Source: JACPNK01 sp964479745
GTDB lineage: Bacteria > Patescibacteriota > Minisyncoccia > 2-02-FULL-40-12 > IGHO2-12-FULL-4
Length of the DNA: 20,854 nt
Reading direction: 5' to 3'
Assembly: GCA_964479745.1 (NCBI GenBank)
Contig: CAYZNJ010000008.1
Coordinates: forward strand, 1-20,854
Part shown: one piece after another, positions 1 to 5,825 of the stretch
Position numbering within the stretch: position 1 is the stretch's first letter
Layout: the number at the start of each line of letters is the position of its first letter
Program-made: the position numbers and the translations under genes
Notes under the pieces: model-generated
Databases searched by the model: none
What the model was told of the DNA's origin: nothing
What the model saw: the letters and a program-made list of their open reading frames with translations, nothing else

Positions 1-1142
1 AAAAGCGTCTCATTGGCCAAACGCAGATACATAATTTTGTTTTTTCTGGCCTCGACGCCTAGTTTTTCTATTTCGCCGGCGTTTTCTATTTTTTTAATTT
101 TGGAATCTAAATTGCTAGACTCATTGGGTTCCAGCGAGAAGCCCTCCTGGCTTAACCCTTGAGAAGAAACTCCGACTAATTCCGGCAGTCTGGCTAAAAG
201 ACTATTGAAACCGAGATTTTTCAAAGATTTAACAACTTTTTCTTTATCAAATTTATCTTGCCAGGAAACTTTTTCCAGAGAAAAGTCTATCTCCATATCG
301 GTAATTATGGTAGCCAATCTCTTGCTGAACAAGGCCTGCTTTTCGTTTTCCTTCAGCTTTTCGGCAAGCTTGGTGGTCATTACTTCCCTCCGCTCACCAT
401 TTCCATAAGATGGACTAATGGTGAGGGATTCCGTCTCGGACCTTTTGGTCCGAGACTCCACTTTTTTAAACTCTTTTATTCTGGACAGCTCTTTGTATAA
501 ATTTTCTATAGTGCCGTATTTCTGCAGAAGAGCGGTTGCGGTTTTTTCCCCGATACCCGGCACGCCGGGAATGTTGTCTGAGGGATCGCCTTTAAGTCCT
601 TTGAAATCTGTCACTTGATAAGGTTCTAGGCCGTATCTCTCTTTTACTGCTTCTTCGTTGTAAAGCACGGTGTCTGTTACTCCCTTGCGCAAGGTAAAGA
701 CAACTACTTTGTCGTTTTCCACCAACTGTAAAGTATCCAAGTCTCCGGTCAAAATTATGGTTTGCAAGTCTTTTTCTTTCTTGGCTCTTTCGGCAACCGA
801 GCCGATTAAGTCGTCGGCCTCAAAACCGGCCTGTTCAAAAATTTCCACGCCAAAATTTTTCAGAATTTCCTTGATCAAAGGAATTTGGGCATAAAGTTCA
901 TCCGGCGCTTTTTGGCGATGGGCTTTGTATTCTTCAAATTCCTCGTGGCGGAAAGTCGGTCCGGCCAAATCAAAAGCCGCCGCCATGTAATCCGGCTTGA
1001 GGTCTTTGATGGTCTTAAGCAGTACCGAGGTAAAGCCGTAAACCGCATTAACAATCTGGCCTTGTGGCGAAGTCAAAGGCGGCAGAGCATGGAAAGCGCG
1101 ATGTACCAAAGCGTTAGCGTCAATTAAAATCAGTTTTTTCAT
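1..1142 (-). CDS. polA: DNA polymerase I, N-terminal 5'-3' exonuclease part (truncated by window edge)
   Basis: Translating the minus strand from the ATG at 1142 gives the 5'-nuclease (FEN-like) domain of DNA polymerase I, which removes RNA primers and flaps during lagging-strand maturation and repair. Metal-binding acidic residues are in place: D8 (LIDANALVHRAFHAL), D58, D110/D111 (FEADDLIG), D134/D136 (LTGDLDTLQL) and D186/D189 (GLKGDPSDNIPGVPGIGEKTA, the start of the helix-three-turn-helix region). The frame is open to the window edge, so the polymerase domain lies outside. The start overlaps the tsaE stop as ATGA, implying translational coupling. Residues about 228-254 are an unusual insertion encoded by two perfect hairpins just before the conserved region that ends QALFSKRLATI. 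Family identification is secure; whether a 3'-5' proofreading domain follows cannot be seen. Confidence 0.95.
   Translation of the reverse strand, partial: MKKLILIDANALVHRAFHALPPLTSPQGQIVNAVYGFTSVLLKTIKDLKPDYMAAAFDLAGPTFRHEEFEEYKAHRQKAPDELYAQIPLIKEILKNFGVEIFEQAGFEADDLIGSVAERAKKEKDLQTIILTGDLDTLQLVENDKVVVFTLRKGVTDTVLYNEEAVKERYGLEPYQVTDFKGLKGDPSDNIPGVPGIGEKTATALLQKYGTIENLYKELSRIKEFKKVESRTKRSETESLTISPSYGNGERREVMTTKLAEKLKENEKQALFSKRLATIITDMEIDFSLEKVSWQDKFDKEKVVKSLKNLGFNSLLARLPELVGVSSQGLSQEGFSLEPNESSNLDSKIKKIENAGEIEKLGVEARKNKIMYLRLANETL
393..456. repeat. Double-palindrome insertion inside polA
   Basis: Two adjacent perfect hairpins sit inside the polA reading frame. Hairpin A: CTCACCATT (393-401) pairs with AATGGTGAG (417-425), enclosing TCCAT/ATGGA (402-406/410-414). 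Hairpin B: GTCTCGGACC (433-442) pairs with GGTCCGAGAC (447-456) around TTTT. Together they encode roughly residues 228-254, a Ser/Thr/Arg/Glu-rich stretch that the family does not normally have here. The reading frame is kept throughout. This resembles protein-coding palindromic elements such as those described in Rickettsia, though no second copy was found in the window. Confidence 0.75.
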
Positions 1143-1579
1143 ATTGATATCTTTCTGGTGCCAACGTCTATGTGGTCTATGTGAATTTTCAGGTAGTTTT
1201 TTGGCAGTATTTTTTTCACTCTGTCTGACCACTCAATCAGCACTATGTTTTCCGGGCTATTCAAAATTTCTTTTGCCCCTAGTTGGTTAAGGTCCTTGTG
1301 GTCTTTAAGACGATATGCGTCAATGTGGTAAAGAAGTTTATAGTTTGTAGTTTTTAGTTTATAGTTTTTCATTAAAACAAAAGTCGGGCTGGATATTTTG
1401 TTTTTTACACCCAGACCTTTAGCAAAACCTTTGACGAAAGTAGTTTTTCCGGCGCCAAGTTCACCCTCAAGGCCGATTACTAAAGAGCCCTCCTTTTGAA
1501 GAAATTTTTTGGTACTTTTTTTAGCTAAATTTTCTGCTAATTTTTGCGTTTCTTTTGAACTTTTTGACAAAAACTCCAT
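1139..1579 (-). CDS. tsaE: tRNA threonylcarbamoyladenosine biosynthesis ATPase TsaE
   Basis: TsaE is the small ATPase that works with TsaB and TsaD in placing the t6A modification on ANN-decoding tRNAs in the cytoplasm. Seen here: Walker A GELGAGKT at residues 39-46, the SPTF switch segment at 64-67, D87 in HIDAYRL, and IEWSDR at 115-120. I chose the ATG at 1579 (146 aa) over 1585 because a TTGAAA-17-TAGGAT promoter puts the likely transcription start on the 1579 ATG, and the 1585 ATG would lie upstream of the transcript. Its stop overlaps the polA start by 4 bases. Between SPTF and DAYRL the protein has a repetitive NYKLKTTNYKL insert encoded by an A/T-rich tandem repeat. Confidence 0.93.
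   Translation of the reverse strand: MEFLSKSSKETQKLAENLAKKSTKKFLQKEGSLVIGLEGELGAGKTTFVKGFAKGLGVKNKISSPTFVLMKNYKLKTTNYKLLYHIDAYRLKDHKDLNQLGAKEILNSPENIVLIEWSDRVKKILPKNYLKIHIDHIDVGTRKISI
1335..1369. repeat. AGTTTATAGTTT-type low-complexity tandem repeat inside tsaE
   Basis: The plus strand reads as near-repeats of AGTTTATAGTTT / GTAGTTTTT, encoding NYKLKTTNYKL on the minus strand. It sits between the SPTF switch and the DAYRL motif of TsaE, where family members usually have a short turn. It stays in frame and looks like a simple-sequence expansion tolerated in a surface loop. Confidence 0.6.
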
Positions 1580-1585
1580 ATTCAT

Positions 1586-1614
1586 ATCCTATCTTTTTTA
1601 AACTTATTTTTCAA
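1586..1614 (-). promoter_or_regulatory. Promoter of tsaE-polA, predicted leaderless
   Basis: On the minus strand: TTGAAA (1614-1609), 17-bp spacer, TAGGAT (1591-1586), then exactly 6 nt (ATGAAT) before the ATG at 1579. The normal -10 to +1 distance puts the first transcribed base at or next to that A. It lies back to back with the plus-strand TA promoter; the two -35 boxes are 3 bp apart. Confidence 0.6.
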
Positions 1615-1617
1615 TTT

Positions 1618-1646
1618 TTGACTTTATTCGTAATTGGGAATATATT
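1618..1646 (+). promoter_or_regulatory. Promoter of the RelB-like/RelE pair, predicted leaderless
   Basis: TTGACT (1618-1623), 17-bp spacer, TATATT (1641-1646), then 6 nt (TAACTC) to the ATG at 1653. No Shine-Dalgarno sequence can fit in the expected transcript. Overlap with the divergent tsaE promoter region means repressor binding by the antitoxin could affect both directions; that is inference. Confidence 0.65.
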
Positions 1647-1652
1647 TAACTC

Positions 1653-1874
1653 ATGAATAGAGTTACTAACGAAAAAATTTATTCTGAAATTTCAACCATT
1701 AAAAGAGAGATGGGCATAATGCGTTCGCTAGTGATTGGCATGCTTGGTCGCGACGAAGAGGGTGAATATAATCCTGTCTTTGTTCGTAAAATTTTAAGGG
1801 CAGCCAAGGAAAAACCCACTCATACTTTCAATGGTCGCGGTTCTTTATTGGAAGCTATCAAAAGGGCTAAATGA
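1653..1874 (+). CDS. Antitoxin-like partner of the downstream RelE/ParE toxin
   Basis: A 73-aa, charged, mostly helical protein without signal peptide or TM segment. It starts with MNRVTNEKIYSEISTIKREM, a probable amphipathic helix, and ends in a basic tail (GSLLEAIKRAK). I do not recognise a named antitoxin family with certainty; the call comes from size, position and the 4-base ATGA overlap with the toxin gene behind it, the classic antitoxin-first arrangement. The N-terminal half would be expected to form a dimerising or DNA-binding helical unit and the C-terminal tail (about 50-73) to wrap the toxin. Translation probably begins on a leaderless mRNA. Confidence 0.75.
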   Translation: MNRVTNEKIYSEISTIKREMGIMRSLVIGMLGRDEEGEYNPVFVRKILRAAKEKPTHTFNGRGSLLEAIKRAK

Positions 1875-2131
1875 AAGTTGTTTTTGCCAAGATATTTCTT
1901 AAGTCAGCCAAACACTTACCAGACAAAATCCAGAATAAACTTGACGCCCAAACAGCTTTGCTTGAGCAAAATATTTTTCATCCGCTTTTACACACCAAAC
2001 AGCTCTCCGGAGATTTGTCTGGTTTTTACTCTTTCCGAATCACCCGTGACTACCGGGTGATTTTTCAACTTCTTAATCCTGACACAGTCCAATTAGTCAG
2101 AATTGCAAATCGCAAAGATATTTACCGATAA
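1871..2131 (+). CDS. RelE/ParE-superfamily toxin
   Basis: An 86-aa toxin of the RelE/ParE fold, which typically cleaves mRNA in the ribosomal A site (RelE) or inhibits gyrase (ParE). Family signature: an N-terminal strand-helix (MKVVFAKIFLKSAKHLP), then the core G-FYSFRITRDYRVIF (residues 51-65) with basic residues R56, R59 and R62, and the terminal strand VRIANRKDIYR (76-86) with a C-terminal Tyr/Arg typical of active RelE-type enzymes. It overlaps the antitoxin by ATGA. Sequence alone does not separate RelE from ParE activity; the basic core and terminal YR favour an mRNA interferase. Confidence 0.85.
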   Translation: MKVVFAKIFLKSAKHLPDKIQNKLDAQTALLEQNIFHPLLHTKQLSGDLSGFYSFRITRDYRVIFQLLNPDTVQLVRIANRKDIYR

Positions 2132-2158
2132 TCTTTTTCAGAGGTAACTTTTTTGGAT

Positions 2159-2188
2159 AAAAAAACCCTGTACCGGATGGTACAGGGT
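2159..2188 (-). terminator. Rho-independent terminator of the envelope-gene pair
   Basis: Read on the minus strand, a 10-bp perfect stem (ACCCTGTACC / GGTACAGGGT, 2165-2174 with 2179-2188, 4-nt loop) is followed by a run of seven T. It ends the 275-aa and 118-aa gene pair and lies between the convergent toxin gene and that pair. Confidence 0.8.
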
Positions 2189-2216
2189 GGCCGAAATTCT
2201 TGGCCAGAGAACTACA

Positions 2217-2573
2217 CTAGGGGTTCAATTCCCATAAGCTCTTGGGCTTGGGAGGAGGAGGCTCTATTCCAGCCTCTTCTGCCTCGCCCAGAGCTGAGGG
2301 AGTTGTTGGAGTCGGCGGCGGCACTGGTGGTGCCGGTTGGACAACCGGCGGCTGTGGTGCTACGACCGGCGCTGGAGTCGTCTGGCTGGAGAAGGAAAAA
2401 ATCCTTGCTCCGGACCAGTAACCAATTGCCGGCAAAACCAACAGCACTACTCCCAGTGGTATTACCCACCAAGAGTACTTTTTCCACCAAGTCCAATCGC
2501 CGGGACCTAGAACGTGGAAACTTTGAGTGGCAATCCTTCTGCCACCCAGAACGATTTGGCCTTGTGCTCTCAT
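2217..2573 (-). CDS. Pro-rich single-TM protein of unknown function
   Basis: 118 aa. A short N-terminal segment precedes one strong membrane helix at about residues 34-53 (SWWVIPLGVVLLVLPAIGYW), followed by an extracytoplasmic tail dominated by Pro, Val and Ala (about 65-95) that ends in SLWELNP. The start is supported by an AGGAGA Shine-Dalgarno. It begins 25 nt after the Tyr/Gly-rich gene, so the two are probably cotranscribed and end at the terminator around 2159-2188. The Pro-rich tail could span the cell wall and present the C-terminus outside. No family recognised. Confidence 0.75.
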   Translation of the reverse strand: MRAQGQIVLGGRRIATQSFHVLGPGDWTWWKKYSWWVIPLGVVLLVLPAIGYWSGARIFSFSSQTTPAPVVAPQPPVVQPAPPVPPPTPTTPSALGEAEEAGIEPPPPKPKSLWELNP

Positions 2574-2598
2574 TCTTTTTCTCTCCTTTTTTTACCAA

Positions 2599-3426
2599 TT
2601 ACCAGTCAAGCTGGTCAAGCTTGACGTTGAAGGTCCTCCAACCAGCATTGGCTGGAAGTCTTTGTTTGCCTTTGCCATATGGAACTTCCTTATTTATCGT
2701 TCTGCCGCTGGGAGTGACCACTCCCTCGGCCATGACACCAATGTCAGAGCCTGGCAGAACAAAAATTTGAACTCTTTGACCCGGAAGAACACGAAGATAT
2801 TGAGTGCCACTGTTGTCTTGGTAAAAAATACCGGTATTTACACTCTCCGTATCGTTCCAGTAAAACTTTTTCTCAAGCGAGGCCTGGGCTTCGGCCTCTG
2901 CTTGGGCAGCCATTGCTTCGGCCATTTTTTGTTCTTTCTTATTCCTTTTGTGGTTAACCGCGGCCTGAATGGCCTTGGTCCCGAAATAACCAGCGGTTCC
3001 GCCGATTGCGACGCCTTTCCAGCCGCCGACAACTCCACCGATTGCGGCACCGCCGACTCCAACTTCCAACGGGGATATACTTACGCGTCCGCCGTTGTAT
3101 TGGCCGTACTGGTCAGTACAGTAAAAATAATTATCCTCGTAGTACCCATAACTGCGGTACTGTGGAACAAAAATAATTCTCGGTCTGGGCCGATAACCGT
3201 ACCCATAGCCACCGCCGTTGCGATAGCCATAGGACGGTTGATGATGGTACGCGTCGTAGTGTTGGTTTGACCGAGCGTTGGCTCGATCACCCCTCACATG
3301 ATTTTGTTCGATCATGCGGAGGTTGCCATTCACTACTCGGTTCAGGTCCTGCGACATAGCGGTCAGAGTGAACTGCCCGCCCAACAACAAACTTAAAAAA
3401 CTTGCAATCCTCAAAAATGTTTTCAC
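2599..3426 (-). CDS. Secreted Tyr/Gly-rich protein with glycine-zipper segment
   Basis: 275 aa from the GTG at 3426. An open frame continues upstream to 3552, but a promoter at 3524-3496 lies inside that extension, so it cannot be translated from this transcript; the GTG has a purine-rich AAAGAGAGAAAG leader. Residues 1-24 form a signal peptide (MKTFLRIASFLSLLLGGQFT). Next come a Tyr/Gly/Arg/His-rich low-complexity region (about 57-110), a glycine zipper at about 123-152 (VGGAAIGGVVGGWKGVAIGGTAGYFG) typical of membrane-inserting segments, a Lys/Glu/Ala helix (158-187) and a C-terminal beta-rich part that resembles a small ligand-binding or SH3-like fold. Probably a surface protein acting on or in the cell envelope; exact role unknown. 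Confidence 0.78.
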   Translation of the reverse strand: MKTFLRIASFLSLLLGGQFTLTAMSQDLNRVVNGNLRMIEQNHVRGDRANARSNQHYDAYHHQPSYGYRNGGGYGYGYRPRPRIIFVPQYRSYGYYEDNYFYCTDQYGQYNGGRVSISPLEVGVGGAAIGGVVGGWKGVAIGGTAGYFGTKAIQAAVNHKRNKKEQKMAEAMAAQAEAEAQASLEKKFYWNDTESVNTGIFYQDNSGTQYLRVLPGQRVQIFVLPGSDIGVMAEGVVTPSGRTINKEVPYGKGKQRLPANAGWRTFNVKLDQLDW

Positions 3427-3495
3427 TTTCTTTCTCTCTTTCTGCCCATTTAAGGGCTTGTTTTTATTCAAATGTTTAAGAGCTTTACTACATAT

Positions 3496-3524
3496 ATTAT
3501 AGCAGTTTAACCCACCCAAGTCAA
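3496..3524 (-). promoter_or_regulatory. Strong promoter of the Tyr/Gly-rich gene pair
   Basis: Minus strand: TTGACT (3524-3519), 17-bp spacer, perfect TATAAT (3501-3496). It predicts a transcription start near 3489 and a leader of about 63 nt that contains a small GCCC/GGGC hairpin before the GTG start. Confidence 0.8.
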
Positions 3525-3576
3525 TGCCAATAAAACCCTTACTTTTCAACACTTATACGAGCAAATAAAGATATTG

Positions 3577-3611
3577 AGGTCCGGCCTTTTTGCAGAATCA
3601 AGGCCGGACCT
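3577..3611. repeat. 12-bp perfect hairpin next to the 37-bp repeat
   Basis: AGGTCCGGCCTT (3577-3588) pairs fully with AAGGCCGGACCT (3600-3611) around an 11-nt loop. There is only a TTT on the plus side and no T-run on the minus side, so it is a poor terminator. An equivalent hairpin stands in the same place relative to the second repeat copy (20674-20705). Confidence 0.7.
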
Positions 3612-3625
3612 TTGGAGTCGGATAA

Positions 3626-3662
3626 AGCGTAGCAGATATAGCCTTTGAGGTCACTGTGGGCT
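3626..3662 (+). repeat. 37-bp dispersed repeat, copy 1
   Basis: Positions 3626-3662 match 20724-20760 at 36 of 37 bases (single G/A difference at 3659). Same orientation. Internally, CGTAGC (3628-3633) can pair with GCTACG (3660-3665). On the minus strand both copies also read as an open peptide ...AHSDLKGYICYA..., so a degraded coding origin cannot be excluded. Confidence 0.85.
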
Positions 3663-3681
3663 ACGGACTTTTGTTCGGTAA

Positions 3682-3865
3682 ATTACGTAGCGATAGTACC
3701 TCTGAAGGCAGTAAAAGTTGCGAGGGGCACGGTTTGTCAACGACCCCTCTCCAGTTTTACTTTGAAAAACTGGAGAGGGGCTCTTGACAAGACGAGCAAC
3801 TTTTTCTGATGAAGAATCCTCGCTGGGGATTCTGAAGTCCCGAAGAGGTGCTGTCGCGAAGTAAT
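3682..3865 (+). ncRNA. Candidate structured RNA: three-way junction with hammerhead-like core residues
   Basis: The segment folds into three stems. P1: 3682-3703 with 3844-3865, 20 of 22 positions paired. Two of those are U-G wobbles that work only in the plus-strand RNA. P2: 3713-3721 with 3796-3804, then TTGTCAA/TTGACAA (3734-3740/3784-3790), then a 15-bp perfect stem (3744-3758/3766-3780). P3: AGAATCC/GGATTCT (3813-3819/3827-3833). The strand joining P2 to P3 contains CUGAUGA (3806-3812) and P3 is followed directly by GAA (3834-3836), the same order as a hammerhead ribozyme. The P1-side pairing expected next to the cleavage triplet is poor, so catalysis is doubtful. No clear plus-strand promoter was found. 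The fold itself is well supported; its function is unknown. Confidence 0.5.
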
Positions 3866-3880
3866 ATCGATTTTTAAAAA

Positions 3881-3917
3881 TAAAAAAGACGGCTTCGTCA
3901 GTTGACGAATGCCGTCT
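3881..3917 (-). terminator. Terminator of the VWA-protein operon
   Basis: Minus strand: AGACGGC pairs with GCCGTCT (3917-3911/3893-3887), the stem continues through CGTCA/TGACG with one bulged base, and five to six T follow. It begins 2 bases after the stop of the VWA gene. Confidence 0.85.
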
Positions 3918-3919
3918 AA

Positions 3920-5098
3920 TTACTTCTTGTAATAATACCCTTGCCGATAGAAAAGCGTATGCTTTTTCTTATGCCATTTTTTGTCGGTGTCCCACTCCCC
4001 CGTTTCTACCTTGATAAGCCTCTCGCCCTCGTTACTACTTGTCGGCTCATAACTTAGAAAGTTAACATTGCGAATCATGGAACCGATTTGGTAAAAAACA
4101 TCATTAAGCCTTGAGAGATCAGTCTCAAAAAAAGCCAAGCCGCCGGTTGCCTTGGCAAGCTCTTCCAAAAAATCCGCTGCCTGATCAGGACCGAAAAGCC
4201 AAGCTGGCTGTTGCTGATAAAGTCCAACCGCATAAACCAGCACCTGCCGACTCTGCAGTTCACTAATGACTTCGGCTAAACTGTGACTGTTAATTTTAAC
4301 CTCGTCTTGATTTTGCGGGTCGGGTATATCCTGACCGTCAGTCAAAACAACTGCCACTCTCAACAAATCGCCATTAACCCCGGAAAAATGCTGGGCCAAG
4401 TTAAAAACTGCATCTCTTAAAGGCGTTGACCCTCCTGCTTGGACCGTTTTGCCAATGCCAGTTTCTATTTTGTTACGTTTATCGGTCCAGTCTTGGTCAA
4501 TGAACAAACTGGTGGAAGCTTGGGTTATATCGCCTCTTTTGATAATAAAAGAATAGTAGGAGTTTTTAAAAAAGAAATTTCTTTTTCTGGGATTAGGGAA
4601 GTTAACGCCAAAAGCCTTCTCTAATTCTTTAGAACTAAGAAAATTAACTTCGTAGAAAATTTCGGAGACTAAGCCGACATCTTTGCCTTCTCTAAAAACA
4701 GAACGAAAAAGAGCGCGAGCCGCATTTTTAGCCTGCTCAAGTTTGTCTTGCTGTAAATGTATGTTGGGGCCAAAAACCGGAGCCATTGACTCGCTGGAGT
4801 CTATAGCCACCGCCAAAGCAACGGCTTGGTCATCGTATTGGCTAAAACCCTGAATACTTTGTTCTGCCCAGACAACTTGGCCGTTTGGGTCTTTTTCACC
4901 TTCAAAAATTCTGAAGTTTTCCTTATTAAGTTTGACCGCTCTGCCTCTGTCAAACACTACAAGCGGCAAGTGGACATTTTTAACTTCTACCCGATACTGC
5001 GTAGGTTCTTGTTCGCTTTCTTTTGACAAAACCGGATTCGGCGCTAAAAAACAAGCAAGAAAAAGGGTTGAAACTAGAAACTGACTGTCTTTTCTCAT
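3920..5098 (-). CDS. Exported von Willebrand factor A (VWA) domain protein
   Basis: 392 aa. Residues 1-25 form a signal peptide (hydrophobic FLVSTLFLACFLAP), so the protein is exported. An N-terminal beta domain (about 33-88, RVEVKNVHLPLVVFDRG...) precedes the VWA fold. The MIDAS metal site is complete: D100-S-S-E-S (DxSxS), T225 in GGSTPLRDA and D254 in LTDGQD. The arrangement recalls the VWFA-related proteins found widely in Acidobacteria, where a short Ig-like domain precedes the VWA. It likely binds a protein ligand through a divalent metal at the cell surface. The start ATG overlaps the stop of the upstream glycine-zipper gene (ATGA), so the two are coupled. It ends in a basic Tyr/Lys-rich tail (FYRQGYYYKK). 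Confidence 0.85.
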   Translation of the reverse strand: MRKDSQFLVSTLFLACFLAPNPVLSKESEQEPTQYRVEVKNVHLPLVVFDRGRAVKLNKENFRIFEGEKDPNGQVVWAEQSIQGFSQYDDQAVALAVAIDSSESMAPVFGPNIHLQQDKLEQAKNAARALFRSVFREGKDVGLVSEIFYEVNFLSSKELEKAFGVNFPNPRKRNFFFKNSYYSFIIKRGDITQASTSLFIDQDWTDKRNKIETGIGKTVQAGGSTPLRDAVFNLAQHFSGVNGDLLRVAVVLTDGQDIPDPQNQDEVKINSHSLAEVISELQSRQVLVYAVGLYQQQPAWLFGPDQAADFLEELAKATGGLAFFETDLSRLNDVFYQIGSMIRNVNFLSYEPTSSNEGERLIKVETGEWDTDKKWHKKKHTLFYRQGYYYKK

Positions 5099-5739
5099 TT
5101 TTCTTCACTCGCTTTCAGCGTAACATGAACAAACGACTCCTTTTCCCGAAGCATTCTGCCCAAATTATCAAGGCTATTAAAGTTAATGCTGGGACTTGGA
5201 TTAGTCTGCTTTATTTTCGGATCGTAAACAGGAAAAGTCCTGACATCATCATCGCCCTGATCTTTTAGATACCCGACCAAAAGGCCTACTCCAGCCCCGC
5301 CGGCAACTCGGACAATCAAATTTGTGGCATTAAACTTATCAGAGTTCTGGTCGCTTGAGTTGTTATCCTTGCTGTCTTTAACCAAGCCAATCAAGTTACC
5401 CCAAAAAATAGACGAAAGACCGACAGCCGCTCCAACCGAACCGCCGGTAAGGAGAGATTTTAACTTTTCTTGCCTGCCTTGGATAAGATAAACTGACTCT
5501 AATCTGCCAAGCTGAACCTTCTGAAGAATTTTACCTTGCTTGTCTATCGCAATATACATTGTGCTGTTTTTAAGATCCAAATGATGAAAAACGCCATCTA
5601 CAATCATTACTGTCACTAGGTCGGGAGCTAATACAGACATCTCAACAGGCACGGACTGCGCTTTGGCCAGAAAAGCAGTTCCAAAAAACAACAAGTTTGC
5701 AAACATAAAGCCAAAACCAGAAAAAGAAGTAATTTTCAC
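5095..5739 (-). CDS. Exported protein with two glycine-zipper helices (start next to assembly gap)
   Basis: About 214 aa from the GTG at 5739; the N10 gap at 5746-5755 hides whatever precedes it, and a longer reading across the gap to TTG 5787 is formally open. I prefer GTG because the preceding gene terminates at 5798-5821, so promoter and leader must fit in 5740-5797. Residues about 5-28 look like a signal peptide (FGFMFANLLFFGTAFLAKAQS). A beta-rich part follows (VEMSVLAPDLVTVMIVDG...), then two Gly/Ala-rich hydrophobic segments (TGGSVGAAVGLSSIFWGNLIGLV and VAGGAGVGLLVGYL) separated by an Asn/Asp/Ser linker, like the glycine zipper of the 275-aa gene in this cluster. Function unknown; probably envelope-associated and a partner of the VWA protein with which it overlaps. 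Confidence 0.7.
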   Translation of the reverse strand: MKITSFSGFGFMFANLLFFGTAFLAKAQSVPVEMSVLAPDLVTVMIVDGVFHHLDLKNSTMYIAIDKQGKILQKVQLGRLESVYLIQGRQEKLKSLLTGGSVGAAVGLSSIFWGNLIGLVKDSKDNNSSDQNSDKFNATNLIVRVAGGAGVGLLVGYLKDQGDDDVRTFPVYDPKIKQTNPSPSINFNSLDNLGRMLREKESFVHVTLKASEEK

Positions 5740-5745
5740 AAAACC

Positions 5746-5755
5746 NNNNNNNNNN
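5746..5755. other. Assembly gap (10 N)
   Basis: Ten N of presumably arbitrary length inside the leader or start of the glycine-zipper gene. The true promoter, ribosome binding site or start of that gene may be missing. Confidence 0.95.
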
Positions 5756-5797
5756 ATAGTCTTTTTAAATTTAAAAGTTCCGGACAAAAATTAACAC

Positions 5798-5821
5798 AAA
5801 AAAAAGAGGCTGTAAAGCCTC
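5798..5821 (-). terminator. Terminator of the lipoprotein gene
   Basis: Minus strand: GAGGC-TTTACA-GCCTC followed by eight T. Short stem but a long T-run, 4 bases past the lipoprotein stop at 5826. Confidence 0.7.
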
Positions 5822-5825
5822 GCTT

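Noticed and set aside
2212..2598. Alternative minus-strand frame (128 codons) overlapping the 118-aa gene
   Set aside because: Ser/Arg-rich with no membrane helix, and its start has no Shine-Dalgarno; the 118-aa frame has a proper TM segment and ribosome binding site.
2153..3270. Plus-strand open frames opposite the two envelope genes
   Set aside because: Low-complexity Pro- and Gly/Tyr-rich codons on the minus strand keep the other strand open. The minus frames have signal peptide, TM helix, ribosome binding site, promoter and terminator.
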